Below are positions 39,892-48,295 of a stretch of 48,907 bases of DNA, in pieces (the stretch's first letter is position 1; each line of letters starts with the position of its first letter). A program made the translations under genes and the position numbers. The notes under the pieces are model-generated. The model searched no databases, had not been told where the DNA came from, and saw nothing but the letters and a program-made list of their open reading frames with translations. The stretch covers positions 1 through 48,907 of the forward strand of contig JAEEZZ010000072.1 of the NCBI GenBank assembly GCA_016292255.1, written 5' to 3'. The stretch comes from Oscillospiraceae bacterium (GTDB taxonomy: Bacteria; Bacillota; Clostridia; Oscillospirales; Oscillospiraceae).

Positions 39892-41130
39892 TTATGTATT
39901 TAATATATTATTTATCGAATGTACTATGCTTGCATACAGACAATAATTAGTATTTCCTTCAATCTTGCCTATAAATGTGTTCTCCCATTCATCAGATACA
40001 TACATTTCTTCAAGCAAATCATAAGATTGAAAATCTGTGACGCGCCATATATAGAATAATAAATCTCTTTTTGACATTATGGTTTTATTGATCTTTATAT
40101 ATCTTGCAGCGGCAATTCTCTCAATATCTCCAAAATTCAAAAACGGGTACTCATTGTGCGCTGATAAACAAAAGATTTCAAGTTCATCAATAATATTGTT
40201 AGTGATTCTTATTAGATTTTTGTCATAATTTGAAAAAGAAGTCCCCATGTTTTCTGAGAGAAAGAGCATAGCATCTTTATAGTTGCGCATCATACGAGCA
40301 TTGCCACCTATAGGATGTTTCCAGCACCATGCATCTATTTCTTCCCACAACCCATTATTGTTTCTGCAAATATTGAAAACAGGTTTGGAATCTATATACG
40401 AATATGATTTAGTAGAATTACAAACTACATTGCCATTTGTTGTAACAAGAATGCATCTTTGCATTTCGGCGGCATCTATTGTACTCAGATATTCAATAAA
40501 ATAGTATTCATCACTGTTTTCAAAGTTTATTTGTTTGTAAGTAGTATTCTTTGAAAGAATAGTTTTGTAATTTTCAATTGCATTACCATTTAGTATTATC
40601 CTTACTTCCTGTTCGTCAAACTGTTCTTGTACATACACAACAAAAAAAGGCGATGCTAATTGTTCATAAAACTGTTTTGCTTTTTCAATCGCATTTTCAT
40701 TTCTGTGGTGTGCTGTACTTATTGTAATACGCACTCTTGGATTATAGTTTTTCTTCATCGTAATAAACTTATGAATCCTGTCATTCTTTTCCGCGATAAC
40801 ATTTTCTAAGTATTCTCTTGCTTTTGTCAGAACGGGCAAAATACTTTCATCACAAATCAAACCATTCGTGAACATTGAAATCGAATAGACATATATACCC
40901 CTATTGATTATACCGTCAATCAAGTATTCGATCATTTGAATGTTAAGGGTTGGTTCTCCTCCAAGAATTGATAGAATCTCAATTCTTTCTTCTTTAATAC
41001 TATCAAGAGTTTTGTCAATTACCTCTTTAGTAATATCATCATTCTGTGATTTCCCTTTGTAACAAAAGTCACAATTTAGATTACAGCGTCGCGTAATATC
41101 AAACGCCAAAGAGTAAATAATTCGTTCCAT
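39892..41130 (-). CDS. radical SAM protein
   Basis: A 412-residue protein read from the ATG at 41130. The N-terminal SLAFDITRRCNLNCDFCYKG contains the CxxxCxxC cluster motif, followed by EILSILGGEPTL (the GGEP S-adenosylmethionine site). Residues about 215-330 have four further cysteines (RCILVTTNGNVVC, FNICRNN, WCWK) that may bind an auxiliary cluster, as in SPASM/twitch proteins. It lies alone near attR as cargo. No obvious peptide substrate gene was found beside it. A terminator hairpin precedes it at 41163-41190. Confidence 0.85.
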   Translation of the reverse strand: MERIIYSLAFDITRRCNLNCDFCYKGKSQNDDITKEVIDKTLDSIKEERIEILSILGGEPTLNIQMIEYLIDGIINRGIYVYSISMFTNGLICDESILPVLTKAREYLENVIAEKNDRIHKFITMKKNYNPRVRITISTAHHRNENAIEKAKQFYEQLASPFFVVYVQEQFDEQEVRIILNGNAIENYKTILSKNTTYKQINFENSDEYYFIEYLSTIDAAEMQRCILVTTNGNVVCNSTKSYSYIDSKPVFNICRNNNGLWEEIDAWCWKHPIGGNARMMRNYKDAMLFLSENMGTSFSNYDKNLIRITNNIIDELEIFCLSAHNEYPFLNFGDIERIAAARYIKINKTIMSKRDLLFYIWRVTDFQSYDLLEEMYVSDEWENTFIGKIEGNTNYCLYASIVHSINNILNT

Positions 41131-41162
41131 TCTAATGTTTTCCTTTGGTAATATTTGACCGT

Positions 41163-41190
41163 AAAACAAAAGACGCTCATGCAGAGCGTC
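41163..41190 (-). terminator. attenuator-like hairpin before the radical SAM gene
   Basis: GACGCTC (41184-41190 on the minus strand) pairs with GAGCGTC, then TTTTGTTTT. It ends about 33 bp before the start codon, so transcription from outside would stop here unless relieved. Confidence 0.7.
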
Positions 41191-41216
41191 CTTTGTTGAC
41201 AGTCAATTATAGCGGC

Positions 41217-41239
41217 AGTTCTAATGAAGTTCTAATAAA
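41217..41239 (+). repeat. right arm-type direct repeats
   Basis: AGTTCTAATGAA (41217-41228) and AGTTCTAATAAA (41228-41239) match the repeats inside the left end (10798-10821) in sequence and orientation. Confidence 0.7.
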
Positions 41240-41374
41240 TGTGAATTTGAATTTTTGTTGATATGACTTGACTTTGTGAAACGTGAACAAAACGCCGTGT
41301 AAAAACACAACATTAGAGCAGGCTTATTTTGTGCAGATTTCACTATATTTGACTACATTACAAATGCCTCATTG

Positions 41375-41421
41375 GGTTCGGGTCCAAGAGGCCGTGGGTT
41401 CGAATCCCGCCACTCCGACCA
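41375..41421 (+). other. attR core (47 bp)
   Basis: An identical copy of the tRNA-Pro 3' part at 10644-10690, without acceptor 5' half or D arm, so it is not a functional tRNA. It marks the right border of the element. The 300 bp after it contain no gene. Confidence 0.93.
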
Positions 41422-41423
41422 AA

Positions 41424-41464
41424 ATCCTCAGGTTTTTGTGCAGGAAGCACAAAAACCTGAGGAT
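41424..41464 (+). terminator. original tRNA-Pro terminator displaced by the element
   Basis: An 18-bp perfect stem, ATCCTCAGGTTTTTGTGC with its complement around AGGAA. It directly follows attR and would have ended the tRNA transcript before insertion. Confidence 0.85.
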
Positions 41465-41721
41465 TATCCTTTTGTAAAGCCTTTGCATTTGTGTGAAACG
41501 CCGAAATAGTAGAACGCAGAAAAACCACAGAAAAACCTGACCACAGCACTGACTATTTAGCAGAAATGCTGACATAGATTAAACGGAGACAAGACCGGCA
41601 AAGAGGACGTTGTTTTGTCGCTATGAAGCTCCTTTTTCTCTCTTTTTTGCTGCCCAGATCAGTGCCTCTGTCCGAAACGCCTCTCTTTGTTTAGGCGTCT
41701 CAATTCCTGACTATATGGCAA

Positions 41722-42447
41722 TTACAGCCGCGCCACTTCCCACAGGGTTTGTTTCTCGAAGATATGCAGCGACCAATTCTCATTATGGCAAGCGACATGA
41801 GACAACCCGAAGGTGTAGTCTCGATGGTTTTTCAGTTTAGCCAGATCAAATTCTTTTCCGGTATTGTGTTCTGTAAACAATTCGAGTCCAGATTCCCCGT
41901 TATCGAGCCTCGCGCCGTATCCAAGCCAGACAAACCAGCAATGGACCAGCGAATCATAATAGCGCCGGTCATTCTGATTGAACGCATCAAACAGAATATC
42001 AAAGTCTATATCATGAAAAACTCGGGAGCCGTTTACCTGCAGATTGACGTCCGCACCATGCTCAAAGAGCAGCGCCAAGGTATCGGCAGCGATATACTCG
42101 TTACGAATATACCGCACCACATCCAAAATGCTGTCATTCTCAACAACAGTGTTGGGGTCCATTCCGTGCTCCAAAAAAAGCTTTATAACTTCAAAGAAAA
42201 ATGTGCTGTGCTTATTCTGTACCACAACTGCCGGACTATTATAAAACTCATATTGTTCGTCGTTATCATCACAATAACAATCAACACCCTCCAAAAAACA
42301 AGTATCTGCAAACTTATAGGAAACCGCGGACAACTCATCAAGAGAATACCCGCCATTCTCAAGCTCTGTTCGTATATCATCCAGACCAGCCGGAATCTTC
42401 ATGATCAGATCATAAAGCCGCTTGCATTTTTCCGTCAGTTTCAACAT
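41722..42447 (-). CDS. ankyrin-repeat-like protein
   Basis: A 241-residue protein with ankyrin-like repeats: FEVIKLFLEHGMDPNTVVEN and ADTLALLFEHGADVNLQVNG are two clear units. The C-terminal part is acidic and aromatic (HCWFVWLGYGARLDNGESGL). Its start lies 38 bp inside the end of the upstream gene, so the two are coupled. Small paired genes of this kind are often immunity proteins of contact-dependent toxins, but no toxin gene lies beside them; orphan immunity is inference. Confidence 0.6.
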   Translation of the reverse strand: MLKLTEKCKRLYDLIMKIPAGLDDIRTELENGGYSLDELSAVSYKFADTCFLEGVDCYCDDNDEQYEFYNSPAVVVQNKHSTFFFEVIKLFLEHGMDPNTVVENDSILDVVRYIRNEYIAADTLALLFEHGADVNLQVNGSRVFHDIDFDILFDAFNQNDRRYYDSLVHCWFVWLGYGARLDNGESGLELFTEHNTGKEFDLAKLKNHRDYTFGLSHVACHNENWSLHIFEKQTLWEVARL

Positions 42448-42880
42448 CTAATCTCACCTTCCTTGTTTCTGCTGCCATCGTGCTGTTCCACCTGGCTACA
42501 AACGCTTCCGTTTCTCGTTTATCAGCTGCGGTTCTGCCCCACCAAGTCCATCCGTCCAGTACTTCTATGTGATGAATGATCTCCAGAACAGCAGGCGCAA
42601 GAATCCTGCCGCACCTGACATTCTCGATTAACGCTGTGGGAACTTCTGCAACCTGATAACGGTTCCCTCTGCTAAACCCGATAACAGAAATACTATCAAA
42701 AGCGTCTGTCCAGTTTTTTTCGTCAATGTAGACACGCGCACCCCCACGAAACGCCGGTGTCCCATAGAGAAGAGATCCATCTTCACTCATGTGTGTCTTT
42801 ACGATATTTCCAACGACGCCGAAACACCAATCCTTTTCTTCAACTTTTTTCATTGCTTCGTCCCCCGTATTATACTTCAT
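42410..42880 (-). CDS. unknown protein, immunity-like
   Basis: A 156-residue protein; the start could be 42880 (GAGAGG upstream) or 42853 (MKKVEEKDWCFGVVGNIVKT, GGGGGA upstream). It contains YGTPAFRGGARVYIDEKNWT, VIGFSRGNRYQVAEVPTALI and a helical VLDGWTWWGRTAADKRE end. No family is recognised. It belongs with the ankyrin-like gene in the short accessory region between attR and the integrase remnant. Confidence 0.6.
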   Translation of the reverse strand: MKYNTGDEAMKKVEEKDWCFGVVGNIVKTHMSEDGSLLYGTPAFRGGARVYIDEKNWTDAFDSISVIGFSRGNRYQVAEVPTALIENVRCGRILAPAVLEIIHHIEVLDGWTWWGRTAADKRETEAFVARWNSTMAAETRKVRLDVETDGKMQAAL

Positions 42881-42944
42881 ACATTTTTCATCCTCTCTTT
42901 TGATTATACATCACAAATTGAAGAATTGAAAGCTGTTTGCACGT

Positions 42945-43351
42945 TTAATTTCTTTCACTTATAGTTCTATTCATTTCCACAATCAGCGCCTGCAGCTTTT
43001 CCTCGCATTCCTCTTTAGTTGAAGCGTAGACATTTTTATAGATGCGTTTTCCGTCAGGGCCGCGGGGCGAATATTTGCCCTCCCACAGGTGGTCGTTGAT
43101 CTGGTGCAGACAGCCGGTGCCGGGTTTTCTGCGGGTACCCTTGAAGGGCTCGAAGGCTTTGGATGCGGGCACTTTCTCGTCCTCGGACGGAACGCGCGGC
43201 AAATCGCCTCCTGGCGCCTCACAGGCCCCGATTCCGGCGTCGATCTTCTCCGCCGCCTGCTTCCGCATTTGGTCCGTCACATGGCTGTAGATGTTCAGCG
43301 TCGTGGCAGAATTCACATGGCCGATGATGGCGGAGAGGGTTTTCACATCGC
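42945..43351 (-). pseudogene. C-terminal remnant of another tyrosine recombinase
   Basis: The frame reads GDVKTLSAIIGHVNSATTLN, then IYSHVTDQMRKQAAEKIDAG, which is the end of a Tn916-like recombinase catalytic domain with its Tyr. It is followed by the linker and FKGTRRKPGTGCLHQINDHL, WEGKYSPRGPDGKRIYKNVY, a C-terminal AP2-like tail found on some Clostridia integrases. The first two thirds, including the catalytic Arg, are absent. The frame runs directly into the end of the anti-sigma-like gene, showing a deletion or insertion scar. Confidence 0.75.
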
Positions 43352-44473
43352 CTATCGAGTGGCGTCTCCGCCCAGTATTTCGCCGGTGTAGAGATCCACC
43401 ATGAGGCAAATCACGTCCGCAAACTCGCTGTCCGGACGCTCATATTTCAGATACCAGCACAGTCGAGTCACGGAAGATGCCTTTGCATGGATAGCTTCCT
43501 GACCGGTATAGTTCCAGTTGGGCAGGCAGACCGTCTGGTCTGCGGAGCGGAGCACATATCCGTCCAGAGAAATCTCCGTGCAGGCCTTTGCTGCCGTCTC
43601 AGCTTCTGCCTGAGACAGGGGCTGATCGCCCGGCTCGTGGTCGTCCAGCAGGGGGACGTAGAACACCGTACAGCCTGTCAGCCGTCCGCTGACCGGGTTG
43701 ATGGAAATGCGGACGCACTCGTAAGAGCTGTAGAGCTCCGGCGCGACCTCCCGGCAGAAGTCGTAGCTGTAGAACTGCTCGTCATATTTCTCCACACCCT
43801 GCAGAACGTATCCCTGCGCAACGGGAAGCGCCTCATAATAGCTGCGGGCCAGCGCTTCGGCCTCGGCTTCCGTCTGGCAGGCCTGGGCGTCGTCCAGGAC
43901 CCAGTCGATTCCGCTCATGCCGATGAACACACCGTCCTGGGCGTCGAATTTGACGGAGCACTTCATATCCCCCTGATCAAAGAGAACCTCGACTTCCTCC
44001 CGATCCCAATAGAGGTTCTTCTGCCGGATAGCGGTCATGGATTCCACACCGTCAACGGACAGCCCGGCCTTGCGGAAAATGCCCAGTGCTCTTTGCAGAT
44101 ACTCCTGATCCGAAGGGCTGACGGGAGCATCGGTCTGCTGTGTAGGAGCATAGGTTTCGGTCTCCTGCGGGGGATCGTAGGTGTTTCTCTCATGCACCTC
44201 GATGATGCCGCCGTTCTCAGGAGGCGTGTAGGTCTCCGGGGCAGGCAGGAACCATTTTTGATAGGCCGCGTAGCCAACGGCGGAGATCATGGCGACCAGC
44301 GCAACGCAGGCAGCCAGCGTCGCGGCCAACCGCAAAACGGGACGCTTGCGTTTATCAGGAACAGAAACGACCTGCGCGCGCATGGCATTCTGGATATTGT
44401 AATAGATTTTGGCCGCAGTCGCCTTCGGAGGCGCGGTCTTATCAAAAGCCTGAACAATCTTTTCGTTTTTCAT
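43352..44473 (-). CDS. membrane-anchored anti-sigma-like protein
   Basis: A 373-residue protein with a cytoplasmic N-terminus (MKNEKIVQAFDKTAPPKATA), one membrane helix (LRLAATLAACVALVAMISAV) and a large extracellular part with a Pro/Thr-rich linker and two PepSY-like β units (YVLQGVEKYDEQFYSYDF, VDLYTGEILGG). The gene overlaps the sigma factor by 4 bp. It should hold the sigma factor at the membrane until an external signal arrives. The end abuts the integrase remnant, so the last residues may be altered. Confidence 0.75.
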   Translation of the reverse strand: MKNEKIVQAFDKTAPPKATAAKIYYNIQNAMRAQVVSVPDKRKRPVLRLAATLAACVALVAMISAVGYAAYQKWFLPAPETYTPPENGGIIEVHERNTYDPPQETETYAPTQQTDAPVSPSDQEYLQRALGIFRKAGLSVDGVESMTAIRQKNLYWDREEVEVLFDQGDMKCSVKFDAQDGVFIGMSGIDWVLDDAQACQTEAEAEALARSYYEALPVAQGYVLQGVEKYDEQFYSYDFCREVAPELYSSYECVRISINPVSGRLTGCTVFYVPLLDDHEPGDQPLSQAEAETAAKACTEISLDGYVLRSADQTVCLPNWNYTGQEAIHAKASSVTRLCWYLKYERPDSEFADVICLMVDLYTGEILGGDATR

Positions 44474-44937
44474 GACGATTCCTCCAATATGTCCTTCAGT
44501 TTCTTTCTTCCCCGCCGCAAGTCGCTGCGGACGGTGCTTTCCTTCCGGTTCAGCAGCGCGGCGATCTGTGCGGTGGAATAGCCTTCATAGTAGAACAGAT
44601 AGATCGGGGTCCGGTATCGGAGGGGAAGGCTGCGAACAAGGGCCAGCGTTTCATCGATCTCGGGCGGCGGGGCAGCGCAGGTTTGGGCATCGTCCAACGG
44701 AATATCCCGCCGTCTGGCACGCCGCAGCTCGTCCCGGCAGACGTTTTTCGCGGTCACGATCAGCCATGCGCGAATCTGCCCCTCATCAGCGAAAGGCGTC
44801 TCCGAATTCAGGAGCCGCAAAAACACCTCCTGCACGGCGTCCTCCGTATCCTCCACGTTCCTTAGAAACGCAATGCAGAGGTTCCAGACGTACCGGAACT
44901 GTTTTTCATAGCTGCGCCGGAATACTTCTTGCTCCAA
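44470..44937 (-). CDS. ECF-type RNA polymerase sigma factor
   Basis: A 155-residue protein starting at a TTG with GGAGGTGATC 3 bases upstream. Region 2 is FLRNVEDTEDAVQEVFLRLL with IRAWLIVTAKNVCRDELRRA; region 4 is LRYRTPIYLFYYEGYSTAQI with LLNRKESTVRSDLRRGRKKL. It recruits host RNA polymerase to a stress regulon. It and its membrane partner form a two-gene operon. A TATAAT box lies about 40 bp upstream (44971-44976). Confidence 0.93.
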   Translation of the reverse strand: MEQEVFRRSYEKQFRYVWNLCIAFLRNVEDTEDAVQEVFLRLLNSETPFADEGQIRAWLIVTAKNVCRDELRRARRRDIPLDDAQTCAAPPPEIDETLALVRSLPLRYRTPIYLFYYEGYSTAQIAALLNRKESTVRSDLRRGRKKLKDILEESS

Positions 44938-45057
44938 GCGATCACCTCCATGCTCTTTGACGCGTCTATTATATTAACGTTTTACCACAGTTCAATGTTG
45001 CAGGGCAAGCAAAATGGCCTTTCATTCAAAAAAAGAAGCAATTATTCCTATACAGAC

Positions 45058-45102
45058 TTGACATTTATAGACTATTGTGATAGTCTAAACTATAGAAATA
45101 GT
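45058..45102 (+). promoter_or_regulatory. promoter with two BlaI-type operator dyads
   Basis: TTGACA (45058-45063), 17 bp, TAGTCT (45081-45086). Dyad 1 AGACTATTGTGATAGTCT (45069-45086) covers the spacer and the -10 box; dyad 2 ACTATAGAAATAGT (45089-45102) follows. These fit autorepression by the BlaI-like protein. Confidence 0.8.
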
Positions 45103-45116
45103 CTGCGGAGGGCGTT

Positions 45117-45467
45117 ATGAAGGTTTTTGACAGTGAAATCAAATTGATGGAGATTATTTGGCGGGACGAGCCTGTCAGCGCGAAGGCCGTCAGCCTGGCT
45201 GCCGAGAAAGAGATCGGCTGGAATAAAAACACCACATACACCGTTCTCAAGAAGCTGATTGACAAGGGCTATGTGCGCCGTGACGAGCCGGGGTTTGTGT
45301 GTTCCTCCCTCATCACAAGAGGCGAGATCCAAAAAAGTGAGGCGAGGGGCCTGTTGGACCGGTTCTTTTCCGGCTCCAGGAAAGCGCTCTTTTCCGCGCT
45401 GCTGGAGGATGAAGAATTGTCAGACGACGAGCTTGCCGAGCTGCGGGACCTGATCGATCGAAGGTGA
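45117..45467 (+). CDS. BlaI/MecI-family repressor
   Basis: A 116-residue winged-helix protein: VFDSEIKLMEIIWRDEPVSA, NKNTTYTVLKKLIDKGYVRR, then EARGLLDRFFSGSRKALFSA, the usual dimerisation helices with a cleavage region. It represses its own operon through the dyads at 45069-45102 and is normally inactivated by the linked M56 protease. GGAGG precedes the ATG. Confidence 0.93.
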   Translation: MKVFDSEIKLMEIIWRDEPVSAKAVSLAAEKEIGWNKNTTYTVLKKLIDKGYVRRDEPGFVCSSLITRGEIQKSEARGLLDRFFSGSRKALFSALLEDEELSDDELAELRDLIDRR

Positions 45468-45471
45468 ACCT

Positions 45472-46386
45472 ATGGGTGACTTGTTTTACTGGCTGTTCAA
45501 CATGAGCATTGTCGGAGCGCTGACCGGACTTGCCGTCGTGTTGATTCGGCTAATCAAGCGTATCCCGCGCCGCTGGATCGTGCTTCTGTGGGCGATTCCC
45601 TTTCTGCGCTTTCTGATCCCGGTTGGCGTCGGTGGGAAATACAGCCTGATGACCCTGCTGTCCCGCTTTGCGACGAGGACCGTTGTGGTCTATGAGGGCG
45701 AGCTGACGGAGTACACCGCGACGAATGTAATCCAAGCGGCAAAAAACTATTTCCCAATTACATACAAGGTCGATCTTCTGGCAGACGTTTTTCACTACGC
45801 GGGCCTTGTATGGGCAATCATTGCCGCGGCACTGATCCTTGCAATGCTGATCCTGTATGCGGCGACGATCTCTGAGCTCCGAAACGCCGAGTATTTGCGC
45901 GACAACATCTACTGCTCCCCGAAGATCAGCACTCCTGCTGTGTATGGCATTCTTCGGCCGAGAATTATTCTCCCGGAATCCTGCCGGGATTCGGAGGAGC
46001 TTGATCTGATCGTACTCCATGAGCGGCGGCATATCCACAGGCTGGACAATCTCTGGCGGGTGCTTGCGTTTCTGACCGCCGCGATCCACTGGTTCAATCC
46101 GGCAGCCTGGCTGTTTCTGAAGCTGTATCTGTCAGACGCAGAGCTTGCCTGCGACGAATCGGTCCTTTCAAAGCTGGCCGCAGGCGAACGCAAGCGCTAT
46201 GCCCACGCGCTGCTGAATGCCCGGGAGGGTAAGACGGTGTTTGCGTCCGGCTTTGGCGGAGCCAGGGTTCGCACGCGCATCGAACGAATCCTGTCCTACA
46301 GGAAGATGACTGCCGCGTCGGTTATCGCCTCTGCCGCATTGCTCGCTGCCATCGCCTATTTTTTGCTTACAAACGCATCCGCATGA
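45472..46386 (+). CDS. BlaR1-type M56 membrane metallopeptidase
   Basis: A 304-residue protein with about four membrane segments and the gluzincin motif VLHERRHIHR (HExxH) with the third ligand region ELACDESVL. The C-terminal penicillin-binding sensor of BlaR1 is missing; the chain ends after a last membrane helix. It probably inactivates the BlaI-like repressor on an envelope signal. The gene starts 4 bp after the repressor stop. Confidence 0.88.
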   Translation: MGDLFYWLFNMSIVGALTGLAVVLIRLIKRIPRRWIVLLWAIPFLRFLIPVGVGGKYSLMTLLSRFATRTVVVYEGELTEYTATNVIQAAKNYFPITYKVDLLADVFHYAGLVWAIIAAALILAMLILYAATISELRNAEYLRDNIYCSPKISTPAVYGILRPRIILPESCRDSEELDLIVLHERRHIHRLDNLWRVLAFLTAAIHWFNPAAWLFLKLYLSDAELACDESVLSKLAAGERKRYAHALLNAREGKTVFASGFGGARVRTRIERILSYRKMTAASVIASAALLAAIAYFLLTNASA

Positions 46387-46428
46387 AGCTTTCGCATTCG
46401 TTTTATGATTCGCAGAATGGAGGCTGTT

Positions 46429-47223
46429 ATGAAAAAAAGGTTCTTGTTCCTGCTCTTTCCGCTTCTGCTCCTTTCCGGCTGCGGCGGACATGACGATGCT
46501 TCGGAGCCTAAGACTACTGCCGAAAACTACTCCCTGCAGGACGGCAGGTATGCTCTCTCGGACCGGTCCTCTGAAATGACCCCCTATCTGCTGATCCACG
46601 AAGGGCGCTATACGGTCGTCAAGGACATTGCCGTATCCTATCAGCCGGGGGGAACGATTCAAAGGGACGGCAACACCGTCACTCTGGAAGGGAAATTTGC
46701 AAACGAGGACTATTGCTATACCTTTACCCTGACGGCAAACGACCAGCTTCACTTTGATCTCGAACAGTCAAAGATTCTGAAAAGCCAACGCGCGTGGACG
46801 GACGGGATGGTTTTTTCGAGGGCGATGGATTCAGCGTCCGTCTATTCCGGCATTCTGAACGAGGAGCAGGAAGCGCTCCTAGATAGCTTCCCGGAATACT
46901 TTGGGCTGGCCCCGGAAAATGGACTGGATGTGATCGTCTGGCAAATGGCTCCTTCCAGTTATTCCTTCGGCCTGCTGGAGCATTCCGAAACGCCGCGCGA
47001 TTGGATCAGCAAGGAGCTGATGGACTTGAAGGGGGTCAGTGCGGAGCAGATGCGAGAAATTCTGGCGACCTACGCCGTTTCAGAGGAAGGGATCTATATC
47101 ATTCCGTGGCAGAATCCGATCTCAAGCTATCTTCCCGCGTACTGCATCAACTATGGCGGCGAGGATATGGATGCAAAAACAGAGGCGTACATTGCTGAGA
47201 TCCGCGAGATGCTGTTTGGATAA
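46429..47223 (+). CDS. lipoprotein in the BlaI-M56 operon
   Basis: The start at 46429 (MKKRFLFLLFPLLLLSGCGG) has GGAGG upstream and gives a perfect lipobox LSGC. The mature part has GRYALSDRSSEMTPYLLIHE and FTLTANDQLHFDLEQSKILK, a DUF-type β-domain, and then a helical C-terminal half. Extracellular and membrane-bound; role unknown, probably part of the envelope response of the operon. Confidence 0.75.
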   Translation: MKKRFLFLLFPLLLLSGCGGHDDASEPKTTAENYSLQDGRYALSDRSSEMTPYLLIHEGRYTVVKDIAVSYQPGGTIQRDGNTVTLEGKFANEDYCYTFTLTANDQLHFDLEQSKILKSQRAWTDGMVFSRAMDSASVYSGILNEEQEALLDSFPEYFGLAPENGLDVIVWQMAPSSYSFGLLEHSETPRDWISKELMDLKGVSAEQMREILATYAVSEEGIYIIPWQNPISSYLPAYCINYGGEDMDAKTEAYIAEIREMLFG

Positions 47224-47255
47224 ACGGAATGCCGCAGAATACAGAGGTGATCATA

Positions 47256-48236
47256 ATGAATAAAAAGCTTACGCGTTTTTGGCTGTTCTCGCTCGTCGCC
47301 GTGCTTGCGGCGTCCTTCTATCCGCTTCTCATGGGCGTCCGTGTCGTTTCCGATATGCTCCGGGATGGCACGGTCCTCAAGGAGAACTATCCAAAGTACA
47401 TCATTCCCTATACGCCCATTGCGGTCGCGGTTATTCTGGGCGTGCTTCTTCTGCCGCTGTTTGTGAAGCTGCTGAAACGCTTTGCTGTGCTCGGCGGCTC
47501 GGCGCTGTCTGTTGGTGTGTTTTTCGGATTGGAGCTCCTGTTTGAGCGGAAAGTTGTCGTCACGACCGCAGAAACGGTCACAAAGCTGGAAGACTGGCAG
47601 ATGTTCATGTGTTATCAGCCACCAGGAGGCTGGGAGACGACGGTTACAGAGTATAAAACGCACACGGCAGTAGAGATCCTCATGGGCAAATACAGCCCCG
47701 CGTTCAAGCTGCATTTCTATCTGATCTCCATCGTGCTGATCCTTGCGATTCTGAATTGTGTCTACGGTTTTGCACAGATGATCCTGACAGGAGACCGGCA
47801 CAGAAAAAAGGCGCTGATCCTGCAGTCGGTTTCTGCGGCGCTCTTTCTGGGACTTTGCATCCTTGCCTGCTTTACGGCCTTCTGGCGCGATGGAAGCATT
47901 CAGGTTTTGCCGCTTTCCGCGATCCTGATGTCGGTGTTCTTCATACTGCTGGGCGTGACTGTGGGATTCTTTTTGGGCTCGCTGCTGTTAAAGAAAAAGC
48001 GCATGATCGGGCTATGGCTCCCGGCTGCCACCGCTGCGCTGACGACACTTCTGATGTACGTCGGCGAAATGATCCTGCTGCACGGTCACCTTTACCGTTT
48101 CGGCACGGGGCTGTTCTTTGACGAGCTCCCGGACATTGTACTCGCGCCGGTCGATCTGCTCGTCATTCTTGCCGCCGGAGGAATCACACTCCTGCTGATG
48201 AAATTTGCAAGAAGACGCGGTCCTCTTTCAGAATAA
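47256..48236 (+). CDS. polytopic membrane protein
   Basis: A 326-residue protein read from the ATG at 47256 (AGAGGTG upstream). It has about seven hydrophobic segments (LFSLVAVLAASFYPLL, IAVAVILGVLLLPLFV, ALSVGVFFGLELLF, ILILAILN-type, ALFLGLCILACFTA, VFFILLGVTVGFFLG, LLVILAAGGITLLLM) and one external loop with WQMFMCYQPPGGWETTV. No transporter motif is evident. It is the last gene of the BlaI-type operon, ended by the hairpin at 48249. Confidence 0.7.
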   Translation: MNKKLTRFWLFSLVAVLAASFYPLLMGVRVVSDMLRDGTVLKENYPKYIIPYTPIAVAVILGVLLLPLFVKLLKRFAVLGGSALSVGVFFGLELLFERKVVVTTAETVTKLEDWQMFMCYQPPGGWETTVTEYKTHTAVEILMGKYSPAFKLHFYLISIVLILAILNCVYGFAQMILTGDRHRKKALILQSVSAALFLGLCILACFTAFWRDGSIQVLPLSAILMSVFFILLGVTVGFFLGSLLLKKKRMIGLWLPAATAALTTLLMYVGEMILLHGHLYRFGTGLFFDELPDIVLAPVDLLVILAAGGITLLLMKFARRRGPLSE

Positions 48237-48248
48237 AAATCGAGCTGC

Positions 48249-48295
48249 AAAAACATCCCTCTGAGCAGTGTGATCACTCTCAGGGGGATGTTTTT
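48249..48295 (+). terminator. terminator of the BlaI-M56 operon
   Basis: AAAACATCCCTCTGAG pairs with CTCAGGGGGATGTTTT, ending in TTTTTG; one mismatch. Confidence 0.85.

Noticed and set aside
41375-41421. Second tRNA-Pro gene
   Set aside because: Only the 3' 47 bases are present; the 5' acceptor strand and the D arm are missing, so it is the attR copy.
41422-41721. Genes just right of attR
   Set aside because: Short frames here overlap the tRNA terminator and lack ribosome sites and coding pattern; apart from the terminator I see nothing in this stretch.
43487-44581. Plus-strand frame of 364 residues
   Set aside because: It is antisense to the anti-sigma-like gene and the end of the sigma gene; no ribosome site or domain.
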